Below are positions 55,091 through 64,000 of a stretch of DNA of 64,000 bases, piece after piece. The notes beneath the pieces were generated by a model that made no database searches, was not told the DNA's origin, and was given only the letters and a program-made list of their open reading frames with translations. Within the stretch, counting starts at the first letter, position 1. Each line of letters opens with the position of its first letter. The stretch is from Microcaldota archaeon. GTDB lineage: Archaea > Micrarchaeota > Micrarchaeia > Anstonellales > J096. The position numbers and the translations under genes are program-made. The stretch is taken from contig WAMF01000018.1 of NCBI GenBank assembly GCA_015522475.1, positions 1-64,000 of the forward strand. Reading direction: 5' to 3'.

Positions 55091-56365
55091 ATGTTTGATG
55101 CACTCAAGAGAAAACTGGCATCTTTTGTCGAAGCTGTCACAAAAGGAGAAGAGGAAAAGAAGGAAAAAGTTGAGAAAGAAGAAATAGGGGAAAAAGAAAA
55201 ACCATTGGAAGAAGGTAAAAATGAAGAGAAGCAACTTATTGTTGAACCCACTGAGTACATCGAAGAGAAAGCTACTCCGGAGCGCGGAGAAGAAGAACAG
55301 AAGATAAGAGAAGCAATCCAGAAAGAGACGAAGGAGGTTAGCACAGAACAAAGCACAAAACAAGAAAAAACAGTGGAGGCACCGAAGCCAAAAGAAGTAA
55401 AAGAAACGAAGACAAACAGAGAGGAAGCGGAAGAAGTCGGCAAAGAGGAAAGCAAAGCTCTTCCAAAGACAAAGGTAAAAGTGGGCTTAGCTAAAAAGGC
55501 CCTGGCCTTGTTTACAAAAAAGGTAAAAATCGAAGCTAAAGAGCTGGATACGGCTCTAGAACAATTAGAGCTAGACCTAATAGAGGCGGATGTAGCTTTT
55601 GAGCTTGTTGAAGAAATAAAGGAAGAAATAAAGGCTCAGCTCGAAGGAAAAGAACTCTCGCCAAAAGAAGTAGAAGAAGCAGTTAGGCACGTCATACACG
55701 ACGTCGTAGAGAAATCCATGAAAGAAGGCTTTAACATAGTGGAGAGAGCTAAGGCCAAAGAGGAAAAGCCCTTTGTTATAGCATTCTTCGGTGTTAACGG
55801 CGTAGGCAAAACAACGACAATAGCAAAAATCGCATACATGTTGAAAAAGGCGGGCCTTAAAGTTGTCCTATGTGCATCGGACACCTTTAGAGCGGCAGCC
55901 ATAGAACAGCTAGAGAAGCATGCTAAGGCACTAGACGTCGATTTCATAAAAGGAGAGTATGGGGCACATCCTGCGAGCGTAGCCTACAATGCCATAGAGC
56001 ACGCAAAAGCAAGGGGATACGACGTCGTATTAATAGACACCGCCGGAAGGCAAGAAGTGAATAGAAACCTCATGAAGGAACTAGAAAAGCTTATACGCGT
56101 GGCAAAGCCGGACTTGAAAATATTTGTAGGAGAGAGTATAGCAGGCAACGCTCTATACGAGCAAGTCAACACATACAAAGAGCTTGTAGGTATAGACGGC
56201 ATTATACTTACAAAGTTGGATTTAGATCCTAAGGGTGGAACGGCCATCTCTGCCAGCAAAGCCACAGGCGCCCCCATACTTTATGTCACAACAGGCCAAG
56301 AATACAAAGACATCGAACCCTTTTCAAAAGAGAAGATTTTGCAGAAGATATTCAGCAACAATTAA
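55091..56365 (+). CDS. ftsY: signal recognition particle receptor FtsY
   Basis: Acidic N-terminus; FFGVNGVGKTTTIAKIAYMLKKAG, DTFRAAAIEQL, DTAGRQEVNRNLMKEL, TKLDLDPKGGTAIS. Confidence 0.96.
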   Translation: MFDALKRKLASFVEAVTKGEEEKKEKVEKEEIGEKEKPLEEGKNEEKQLIVEPTEYIEEKATPERGEEEQKIREAIQKETKEVSTEQSTKQEKTVEAPKPKEVKETKTNREEAEEVGKEESKALPKTKVKVGLAKKALALFTKKVKIEAKELDTALEQLELDLIEADVAFELVEEIKEEIKAQLEGKELSPKEVEEAVRHVIHDVVEKSMKEGFNIVERAKAKEEKPFVIAFFGVNGVGKTTTIAKIAYMLKKAGLKVVLCASDTFRAAAIEQLEKHAKALDVDFIKGEYGAHPASVAYNAIEHAKARGYDVVLIDTAGRQEVNRNLMKELEKLIRVAKPDLKIFVGESIAGNALYEQVNTYKELVGIDGIILTKLDLDPKGGTAISASKATGAPILYVTTGQEYKDIEPFSKEKILQKIFSNN

Positions 56366-56460
56366 AAGCAATAAGATTGGCATGTTAAGATGGTGCCATT
56401 GGTAATATAAGGAACATAAATAAAGAAATCCAACGGGAAAGGAGAAAAGGAGGGCAAAGT

Positions 56461-56904
56461 ATGGTATTGAATAAGATGGATGAAAAAACAGGTGGAGGGG
56501 AAAAAGAAAATGAAGAACAGCCCTTTGTCATATGTGTAGATACAAATTTTCTTATATATATTATAAAGCAAAAGATTGAGCTTTCCTCTATAAAGGAGCT
56601 CTTCAGTGAGCCTGTTGTTATAGCCACTGTGCCTGCAGTTATCAAAGAATTGGAGAGGCTAGCTGAGAATAAAGGTAAAGCAGGCATAGCCGCCCGTATT
56701 GCATTAGATTTGCCCCTCTTTATAATAAAGGGTGAAAGCAACGCTTATCTTTCGCCCTATGCAGACAGTGCCCTCGTCCAAGCTGTGAAAGATAAGCTCT
56801 GTAGGGGCGTAGCAACAAACGACAAAAAACTAAGTAAGGCTATAAAGGAAGCTGGGGGTATTGTTGTTGGTGTTAGAGGTACTCGTCAGCTCCAGAGATA
56901 TTGA
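56461..56904 (+). CDS. PIN-domain protein (Fcf1-like)
   Basis: CVDTNFLIYIIKQ, VIKELERLAENKG, ADSALVQAVKDKLCRGVATNDKKLSKAIKEAG. Confidence 0.87.
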   Translation: MVLNKMDEKTGGGEKENEEQPFVICVDTNFLIYIIKQKIELSSIKELFSEPVVIATVPAVIKELERLAENKGKAGIAARIALDLPLFIIKGESNAYLSPYADSALVQAVKDKLCRGVATNDKKLSKAIKEAGGIVVGVRGTRQLQRY

Positions 56905-57069
56905 CTTCACTCTTAGTAGTTCGGCAGACATTCTCACTTGTTTTTTGTTTTCCGTAATGTTTCTCTTGTTTTTCGCGTTGGTTTTAACTCTATCCCACCA
57001 TTCCTTGGCCCTCTTTACTCTCTTTATGCATTTCTCTCTATACCCAGGTTTTTGTGTCCCTTTTTGTGC

Positions 57070-57765
57070 TTAGGGCTGCGACACCTTGCAATGTTTTTTG
57101 AGCCACTCAAAAAAGTTGGCTGGCTCCATATATGCAACGCCTATATGAGATGCAAAGGACATGAGCCCCTCGTCTGCTGTAACAAGTGTAGCGCCCAGAG
57201 TATGCGCCAAAAGGGCTATATCCACGTCTGCCTTGCTGTCGAGAATGCCAGCTCTTAATGCCTCCCTATACTGCTCACGCATTGCCTTGAGCTTACTGGA
57301 TAGTACAGAATCCTTACCTTCCTTAGCCTCTTCTGGCTTAAGCTGCGCCGCTTCTCTTACATAGCGCTCAGCTATCCTTAAACCTTTATTTGTTCTTTCG
57401 CGCATCTCTCCCACAAATGAGCGAAGGACCTCTGCTGGAATCTGCGTATTTAAAGGGGCGCGCTTGATGAATATAAGAGAACCCAGCACATTTGCAGACG
57501 GTATAAAGTGTATAAGCTCATTATAAGCTGACGGCGGCATGTAGAACTTGGCATTTTTACAATCCAAGGCAAGGTTCGCAAACGTCTCTACGGCAGAGTG
57601 TTTTGTCTTAGCAAAGCCGCTTATAGAAGCAGGATTTACAAAAACGCTTGTATCCAATACAAAACGTTCGTAGCAATGCTGACAATGCAGATTCTTTTTA
57701 ACGGCCTTTTCTTTGACCTCTTCATGTCCTTCGACATTCTTGGCCTTTGCCTTATTGCTTACCAT
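57070..57765 (-). CDS. PIN-domain RNA ligase partner protein-like
   Basis: FVLDTSVFVNPA...KFYMPPSAYNELIHFIP...EMRERTNKGLRIAERYVREAA...REQYREALRAGILDSKADVDIALLAHTLGATLVTADEGL. Confidence 0.82.
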   Translation of the reverse strand: MVSNKAKAKNVEGHEEVKEKAVKKNLHCQHCYERFVLDTSVFVNPASISGFAKTKHSAVETFANLALDCKNAKFYMPPSAYNELIHFIPSANVLGSLIFIKRAPLNTQIPAEVLRSFVGEMRERTNKGLRIAERYVREAAQLKPEEAKEGKDSVLSSKLKAMREQYREALRAGILDSKADVDIALLAHTLGATLVTADEGLMSFASHIGVAYMEPANFFEWLKKHCKVSQP

Positions 57766-57847
57766 TCATATCGCCTTCTTCTTTTTTATTTTTTTGTTTT
57801 TACTCTCTAATGATTCACATTTTATTCTCATTTTTATCTGCACCAAC

Positions 57848-58834
57848 TTATATAAACTTTATAAGACCTCTGCCTATTTCTGATAGGCGGTCACCAAATA
57901 TTGTGGATGTGACGTTTGTAAATGTAAAGGTTATAGCTAAAGCTATGAGAGGTATTAGGCATTGGTCTGTTATGAGGTTGGCTGTATATGTGGAGAGCTC
58001 TGTAAATATGTTGAAAAGTCTGTGTGAGAAGTAAACTTCAAAGAGGTTGGCAAGGGCTGAGACGTTGCTTGTGGCATTAACAAAGCCAGTTATACCTGAA
58101 AGACTAGAAAGTGTGCATGTCTCGTTGCTCCACAGTGTGCCTAGAACATAAATGTAAGATAAAGGAAGGACGTAGTAAAATGCAAGGCCAACTGCCACCA
58201 TGTAGCCACCGGCGCCTCTCGTAGGAGTAAAGGCTCTAAGCATGAATCCTAGGTATATGAATGTAGGCGCAATGAACGTTGAAAATGCAAGAATCTTTAT
58301 GTAGAGAAGAATAACCATAATCATGAACATTGTCAAAGAAAGGGCATTGTTCAACACAGCTAAGAGAAAGCCGGGCTTGTATGAAATGGGTACATAAACA
58401 CCCTTCGCGCGCGTAGAGAAACCGGCTGAGAAGCTAACGATCGTATTGGATATAACCAATGTGGAAAGCACACCAGTAGGACAGCTAGCAGTAGCATCTA
58501 CAAGATAAGTGGCAATAACACCTATAGGGGGATTTGTTGGGGGATATATCCGAGAGTACTTTGCTACTACTTGAGAATAAACGTGTGGAGAAACGCTGTG
58601 GAGAATTTCCATACTGAAAGGCCTAAAGACGTGTATATCAAAGTGGTACAAAAGAACCATTAAAAGTAGGGCTGCAAATATGTTGACAACCCCTTCTAAA
58701 ATTTCTCTCTTATAAATCTTCTTCAGTCTATCAGATTTAAGAATGACACTCACCATATATATGCCTGCAGCTCCTAAAAAGCCTATGATAGAAAGCATAA
58801 TTGTAATTTGTTGCCATTCTTGTAGTGCCATCAT
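57848..58834 (-). CDS. polytopic membrane protein, member 1 of a paralogous cluster
   Basis: About 7 TM helices; FMLRAFTPTRGAGGYMVAVGLAFYYVLPLSYIY shared with the three following ORFs. Confidence 0.8.
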   Translation of the reverse strand: MMALQEWQQITIMLSIIGFLGAAGIYMVSVILKSDRLKKIYKREILEGVVNIFAALLLMVLLYHFDIHVFRPFSMEILHSVSPHVYSQVVAKYSRIYPPTNPPIGVIATYLVDATASCPTGVLSTLVISNTIVSFSAGFSTRAKGVYVPISYKPGFLLAVLNNALSLTMFMIMVILLYIKILAFSTFIAPTFIYLGFMLRAFTPTRGAGGYMVAVGLAFYYVLPLSYIYVLGTLWSNETCTLSSLSGITGFVNATSNVSALANLFEVYFSHRLFNIFTELSTYTANLITDQCLIPLIALAITFTFTNVTSTIFGDRLSEIGRGLIKFI

Positions 58835-59010
58835 TTCCCTCCTTATTTTCTTCCTTTACCTTCTTCCACTTTTTTATTATTCCTCTTATTCCTCCCTGCC
58901 TTTATCCTCCTGTATTCCTTATTTTTGCCTTCCAGCTTTTCCTCTTTTTTCTCACTCTTATTTTCTTTTCACCTTTTTTATTTTTATGCTCGCCATTTAT
59001 CTATATTCAT

Positions 59011-60315
59011 TTACACCAGCCTCGTCAAGTTGGAGATGTCCAAAGGTTCGCCAAAGAAGGCTGTGAACACTTTCAAAGCTGTATTAAGTATAGCGGTTAT
59101 GACCGTAACTGTGAAGGCAAGCTCAAGAACAATGGGTAAGAACTGAATGGAAAAGACTGTCATGGCCATTAATATGCTAAGTGCACCCACTGTAGTAAAT
59201 AATCCCCCTGCAGCCGCGCTCGTCCGCCCGGGAAGCAGGACGCTAATATAAGAGCCCATCATACTTATACCCGCACTACCAAGCGGACCTAGGAGCCACC
59301 ACGGTGAAAGTCCATAGGCTGTAGGCACTAAGCTAGGCTGCTTTGGAGGTGTCACATCCTCTTTTTTAACGGGCTGGCCCGCTTGATCACTCGCTAAATT
59401 CTGGGCATTTTTGCCTACTTTGTTGGTTATATCTTTCGCGAGGTTTTTAATCTTTATAGACGAGATTTTGTTGAGGTTTTTGAGCACATCCCTATAAGCA
59501 GGGGAGGACAGTTCTGGTTTGTTAGTTTGCAAATTGTATCTCACGATCATCTGCCCCGAGAAGAACTCATAGAAGAGGGCTGAAAGAAGAGGCAAGAAAA
59601 GTGCCATGCCCACAGACAAGCCCACAAGCGTCCCACCGATTTTTCTGAATGGAGGGAACGCCCTTAAGATGACACCCAAAGGCAAGAGCACCTCTATGAA
59701 GCCATACGTCATAATATCGTAGAGGTATAGCATGCTAGCGGATACAATCTCTGATGTGGCTATACTTATCATCGTCGTGTTCATCACAGCCTTAATAAGA
59801 CTCCATATACCTTGAAAGGCCATGGGACTAGTGAAGTATATTGTGTGGATGTTTGGTGTAAACACGCCGCCCGCTATAAAGGCCATGATCTGTAAGAAAT
59901 AAAATGAGAGTTTCAGCGTAGCAGTCATCTCCAACCACAGTCTATAGCCTATTGAGTACACGCTTTCTGTGCCTCCGAAGAGAGGTAAGGGTAAGCAGTT
60001 CACTTCGAGCAACACAGGAATTACTACAATAACAAAGATAATGAAGAAGAAGAACTCCGTAAGTTCTGCCTTTGAATAGCTTTGGAGTCGTTTATTACCT
60101 ATAAGAATGCCTAGCAAGTAGAGGAACACCAAAAAGAAGACACCACTCACACCTATGAAGAGGTATGTAGGAAGAAGTGCCTTTAGAGTCCCAACAACGC
60201 TGCCTCCACACACCGCCTTTTCTATGATTGGTGGTCTGAAGACACCCTCAAATCCCAGCATTTCTACGAGTTTTTGCCATAGAGCAGTTGCCGCGCTCCC
60301 TACTGTCCCTGCCAC
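59011..60315 (-). CDS. polytopic membrane protein, member 2 of a paralogous cluster
   Basis: VILRAFPPFRKIGGTLVGLSVGMALFLPLLSALFYEF; N-terminal TM-KAELTE-TM architecture. Confidence 0.8.
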   Translation of the reverse strand: MAGTVGSAATALWQKLVEMLGFEGVFRPPIIEKAVCGGSVVGTLKALLPTYLFIGVSGVFFLVFLYLLGILIGNKRLQSYSKAELTEFFFFIIFVIVVIPVLLEVNCLPLPLFGGTESVYSIGYRLWLEMTATLKLSFYFLQIMAFIAGGVFTPNIHTIYFTSPMAFQGIWSLIKAVMNTTMISIATSEIVSASMLYLYDIMTYGFIEVLLPLGVILRAFPPFRKIGGTLVGLSVGMALFLPLLSALFYEFFSGQMIVRYNLQTNKPELSSPAYRDVLKNLNKISSIKIKNLAKDITNKVGKNAQNLASDQAGQPVKKEDVTPPKQPSLVPTAYGLSPWWLLGPLGSAGISMMGSYISVLLPGRTSAAAGGLFTTVGALSILMAMTVFSIQFLPIVLELAFTVTVITAILNTALKVFTAFFGEPLDISNLTRLV

Positions 60316-61982
60316 TATATCACCTTCATTATTGCCGCTATGTCAATGGGCGTACGCATGGCCCTTGATATAACAAACGTCGCACCTATTACGATGTAAA
60401 CGTTTAAAGCAGTGAGTATAACACTAAATAAACCTATTATGACAGCACTCTGTATAGCCACATAGAGTACAAGTCTAGCTACAAGATAGGCTAAGCTCAA
60501 ACCCGCAAAGAAGCGGAAAACACCTACAAATGCTGAAGAGACAAAATAGCGCAAGTTCCTTACAGTCGTGGCAGAGGGAGAACCACTACGCCCAAAATTA
60601 ATACCTAATTTAGAGAAGAAGCTTGCCAAGACACTTCTTATTGTCTTATCTTTTGTCACTACTTGCAAAGCACCCTTACCTAAAAACGCCGTAGTAGATG
60701 CTCCAAATATTGTAGCAATGATACCGCCAGTAAATGTAAGCTGGTGCATGGGAATAGACATATTGTTGGGTGTGTCCCAGCCTATGAATATGGTATAAAT
60801 AGCTGCGTCTATAGAGAGAAGGAAAGGATACAGGAAAAAGAGAGATAAACTTATAGCGATGAGGTTATTGCCTAAGCCTTCTGTGAGCTTTATAGCCCTA
60901 AATATCATACCTATAGGGAATATAACTGTAAGGAGGTAGCTGTCTGTAAAGCACAGAACCAAATATTTGGCCATCCATTCGCCCATAGCTAGGGTCATAA
61001 ACTCCAATATGAATGACGCGCCGTCTATAAGCGGTCTAACGAAATGACCTAAAGGTAAGTCAAAAGCTAGCAAAGAATCTGACGTGAGAGGGAAGTGCAT
61101 AACGATGCCGTAGAGTTGATATACAAGTTCCAAAGAGAGACCTGTAAATGTAGAATAGGCTGCCATCTCAGACACAAGGTTCATTGTGAAGCGTTTTGCA
61201 AAGTCCATGAGATAATAGTTGCCATTCTTGTCTATGAAAGCCTGCATGAGGAATAAGACAAAAACAAAGAGGACAATATTGAATATGATATGCTCTATGT
61301 AGAGGACGAGTTCTGCATAAGCGGAAGCTCCATTGGGGTCGGTTATCTTCTTAAGGAAGTACTTAAAGATGCCTAAAGCTAGGATGAAAACAGACGCAAC
61401 ACCTACGTAAATGCCCACATCCACCATTAAGTAAGGATTGGGATAGCATACGAACTTCTTGTATATGCTAGTAGCGAGATTAACCCACCACTTATGGGTT
61501 GAGTCATACAAACTTTTGGCGAATTTCTCGAGAGGGGAAGGTTGTTTAGGTGGAGCTGGCGGATTGGACGGCGGAGGATTATTAGTGGGACCTTGAACGG
61601 GGTTGGGGTATGAAGGGGGAATAGAGTTAGAAAGTGAATAAGCACGTGAAGTGGGTGAATAACGGGAGCGGCTGTAATGGGCAAAGTAAGTATTTGAGGA
61701 GGATGCAGACAAAGATGGAGATGAAGGTATAGATGAGTGCGAAAGTGTAGTCGAGGTTGTGGAGATGGAAGAGCCATTAAACTTAACATGCACTACCTGG
61801 CCATGCTCGTGCCCAAGCTCAGAAGCTGCCCAAATAGTGGGAAGCGCAAATACCAGCAAGACAAGGAATATCACAAGCGCTGTGGATAGCTGAGATAGAC
61901 GTGCAAATACAAGCTTTGAAAGCTTTGTAGGTTTTGTAGGCTCATATGAATTGTGTGAGACCCGCGATTTCAAAGTCACCAC
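60315..61982 (-). CDS. polytopic membrane protein, member 3 of a paralogous cluster, with Ser/Pro-rich N-terminal segment
   Basis: MIFRAIKLTEGLGNNLIAISLSLFFLYPFLLSIDAAIY; N-terminal TM then STTSTTLSHSSIPSSPS...PPPSNPPAPPKQPSP. Confidence 0.8.
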   Translation of the reverse strand: MVTLKSRVSHNSYEPTKPTKLSKLVFARLSQLSTALVIFLVLLVFALPTIWAASELGHEHGQVVHVKFNGSSISTTSTTLSHSSIPSSPSLSASSSNTYFAHYSRSRYSPTSRAYSLSNSIPPSYPNPVQGPTNNPPPSNPPAPPKQPSPLEKFAKSLYDSTHKWWVNLATSIYKKFVCYPNPYLMVDVGIYVGVASVFILALGIFKYFLKKITDPNGASAYAELVLYIEHIIFNIVLFVFVLFLMQAFIDKNGNYYLMDFAKRFTMNLVSEMAAYSTFTGLSLELVYQLYGIVMHFPLTSDSLLAFDLPLGHFVRPLIDGASFILEFMTLAMGEWMAKYLVLCFTDSYLLTVIFPIGMIFRAIKLTEGLGNNLIAISLSLFFLYPFLLSIDAAIYTIFIGWDTPNNMSIPMHQLTFTGGIIATIFGASTTAFLGKGALQVVTKDKTIRSVLASFFSKLGINFGRSGSPSATTVRNLRYFVSSAFVGVFRFFAGLSLAYLVARLVLYVAIQSAVIIGLFSVILTALNVYIVIGATFVISRAMRTPIDIAAIMKVI

Positions 61983-63672
61983 CCAAGAAACGGGATGTGC
62001 CCTTCATGGCTCCAATTGTTGCCACTATAGCTATGTATGAAAGAAAACCTCCGAAAAATACAAAGTTCGCCACCATATCGCCCAATGCAATGACTAAATA
62101 GAAGAGGAATTGTGTGTAAGATAAGAAAGACGAAACGCCTATAGCCGCCATGCCTGCAATACCTGCGCCTATAAGAAGGTCTCCTACTGGCGAGGCAGCA
62201 ATAGCTCTCCCTGCACTCACAACAAAGCCGCTGATTCTACCGCCGAAAATTCTGCCAAAGAGAGAACCCACCCCCCTTACAGCTGCCAGACCACCGGATG
62301 CAAGCACGCCCGGCACATAAGGAGCTATTAAGAGTGTGCTTTTAGTGAAGAGGTTGAGAAGCCAGCTTATAACTTTCTTAACTTTGCTTACCCTCTGAGT
62401 TAAGGGAACATTCTTATCAAGAATTTGCTCTGCTGCAGTGATAGCGGGACCTTCTAGCTGCAAAAACTCATTGTACTGTTGCTCAGCTTGCTCTACATCG
62501 TTTTGCTGTTCTTGGGGCAGAGTGGATTGAATGGGAGACGTCGGTATACGACCGTCTGGTGTTAGACGTGTATATGCATAGGCAAAGTTCCAGTTGTTTA
62601 TAGCACCTTTAATTTTTTTGGGTGATCCCGAGAGCCACGTTTGATAATCCTTTACCTCCAGCATAAGCCCACTAGCTCCCGTATATATTCGATTAAGGCG
62701 CATGTGCGTGTGAGGGCTAGGCTCTATAGAAAAGTAAATAGAATCCATGATTGACAACACAGCTGGATAGAAGAAGAAAAGGCTGAGATAGACACCCAAT
62801 ATAGTTCCACCCATCTTTCTCGTTAATGGGAAAGCTCGAAGTATTGAACCCACAAAGACCATTATAACGAACGTCTTCGCTACGAAGTCATATAGGAAGT
62901 ATTGGAAAGCTATGAGTATCATAACCTTCTGGAAGAAGCCCATGTAATATTCAATTATAACGTTGAGAGGCGCGAGATAGCCACCTACCCTTTGAGAGAA
63001 TTCAACACCCTGCTGGCCAAAACTAGAGGCAGTCGTCTCACCCATCTTTGAAAAGATGTAAAAAGAGAGCACATTCCTATAAGCTGCTATGGATTCGACA
63101 AGGAGAGCTCTAAGATATCCATCTCCGACAAGAATAAAGCAAGGATCTATAGTGGAGGATGAAGGAGAAGCTTGAGGAGGTGTAGTGGGTGGCTGCTGGC
63201 CGGGTTGGCCACCATATTGGCTGCCGGAATGACCCCCAGATTGACCTCCTGACTGACCACTAGGCTGGTTGCCAGACTGACCGCCATATATTATACCATT
63301 TAGATATTGCCTGAATATACTCTGTATGCTAACACCTGGACCAAACGATTGACCCCCTGAACTGCCGCCAGAACCTCCAGAAGAAGGTGGCGTTACAAAA
63401 CTCGCTGTGCAGTAGTACTTAGCTCCTATAGGGTCTATGCTTCTCACAGCTGCAGACGATATGTTTGCAAGGCTAGGAAGGAAAAGGCTGAAGAGAAGCA
63501 CGACCAAAACGAGCTCCCATAGCTCGCTCCAAGCAGCCTTTTTATACTTCTCGTTGTTCAAGATATAACCTAAAAAGAGTAGACCCACACCTAGCAGGAT
63601 ACCCCCTACTATTAAATAGGAAAGGTACGAAAGCGCAACGCTATACCAATTGAACCAGCTTACTGCAACCAT
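61942..63672 (-). CDS. polytopic membrane protein, member 4 of a paralogous cluster, with Gly/Gln/Ser-rich extracytoplasmic segment
   Basis: SILRAFPLTRKMGGTILGVYLSLFFFYPAVLSIMDSIY; GGSGGSSGGQS...GGQSGNQPSGQSGGQSGGHSGSQYGGQPGQQPPTTPP. Confidence 0.8.
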   Translation of the reverse strand: MVAVSWFNWYSVALSYLSYLIVGGILLGVGLLFLGYILNNEKYKKAAWSELWELVLVVLLFSLFLPSLANISSAAVRSIDPIGAKYYCTASFVTPPSSGGSGGSSGGQSFGPGVSIQSIFRQYLNGIIYGGQSGNQPSGQSGGQSGGHSGSQYGGQPGQQPPTTPPQASPSSSTIDPCFILVGDGYLRALLVESIAAYRNVLSFYIFSKMGETTASSFGQQGVEFSQRVGGYLAPLNVIIEYYMGFFQKVMILIAFQYFLYDFVAKTFVIMVFVGSILRAFPLTRKMGGTILGVYLSLFFFYPAVLSIMDSIYFSIEPSPHTHMRLNRIYTGASGLMLEVKDYQTWLSGSPKKIKGAINNWNFAYAYTRLTPDGRIPTSPIQSTLPQEQQNDVEQAEQQYNEFLQLEGPAITAAEQILDKNVPLTQRVSKVKKVISWLLNLFTKSTLLIAPYVPGVLASGGLAAVRGVGSLFGRIFGGRISGFVVSAGRAIAASPVGDLLIGAGIAGMAAIGVSSFLSYTQFLFYLVIALGDMVANFVFFGGFLSYIAIVATIGAMKGTSRFLGGDFEIAGLTQFI

Positions 63673-63742
63673 TTATTTCACCACTAAGCTTACTAGGCTT
63701 GCACGCTTACTTGTTTTACTAGCCCACCAACTAGATTACTAC

Positions 63743-64000
63743 TTATTTCATTTCTAAGACGTCTTGCAAGGCCTTTACTAGGCTTATAGTAGATATGAAT
63801 ATAAAGGTCGGCAACATGACTGTCACAGCTCCTAAGAAACCTATTTCTTCGATGGTATTCACTATACCGTAGCCAAAGGCAAAATAAAAGCTACCTAAAG
63901 AATAGTCCCAAAAGGGAAATATGAGTGTGTGAAAGAGGTCCCGTATCTTACTGAGTATGCTTGTATTGGGCGAGTAATACGGCTGGAAAAATGACGGCTG
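63743..64000 (-). CDS. probable fifth membrane protein of the cluster, N-terminus beyond the window
   Basis: Minus-strand frame with no stop up to the right edge: ...QPSFFQPYYSPNTSILSKIRDLFHTLIFPFWDYSLGSFYFAFGYGIVNTIEEIGFLGAVTVMLPTFIFISTISLVKALQDVLEMK*. Confidence 0.65.
   Translation of the reverse strand, partial: QPSFFQPYYSPNTSILSKIRDLFHTLIFPFWDYSLGSFYFAFGYGIVNTIEEIGFLGAVTVMLPTFIFISTISLVKALQDVLEMK

Noticed and set aside
54246-55455. Minus-strand ORFs opposite LX, pfdA and the ftsY N-terminus
   Set aside because: Antisense shadows of Lys/Glu-rich coding sequence; the sense genes are well supported.

Overview
This 64 kb window is archaeal. Evidence: ribosomal proteins S19e, L31e, L39e and LX, aIF6, prefoldin alpha, FtsY, proteasome alpha, archaeal-type PheS and ArgS, an Hef-type helicase, TTTTTAAA-type promoters and two archaeal-style tRNAs. 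The compact layout, many lineage-specific membrane proteins and divergent secretion ATPases suggest a small-genome DPANN-type archaeon, possibly Micrarchaeota-like; this is inference, not demonstrated. Most genes are housekeeping. Conserved blocks include S19e-PDCD5-L39e-L31e-aIF6-tRNA-binding protein-LX-pfdA-ftsY, korAB, speED and MIP18-Mrp-PduO-like. The parts most worth following up are: (1) a co-oriented run of at least four, probably five, mutually similar polytopic membrane proteins at 57.8-64 kb sharing an 'RAFxxTRxxGG' motif, a candidate undescribed membrane or secretion apparatus; (2) a 1281-aa exported protein with a helical N-terminal half and a long outer-membrane-beta-barrel-like C-terminal half (33.3-37.1 kb), in an accessory island with a secreted Lon-family protease; (3) a LonB-type AAA+ protein with a zinc ribbon that has lost its protease domain; (4) a phased, palindromic operator-like array upstream of a small wHTH gene; (5) a cluster of hairpin repeats downstream of tRNA-Val; (6) an orphan, divergent VirB11/TadA-type ATPase. 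No CRISPR array, rRNA, transposase or prophage was seen. All calls come from reading the sequence and supplied translations; no database search was run.
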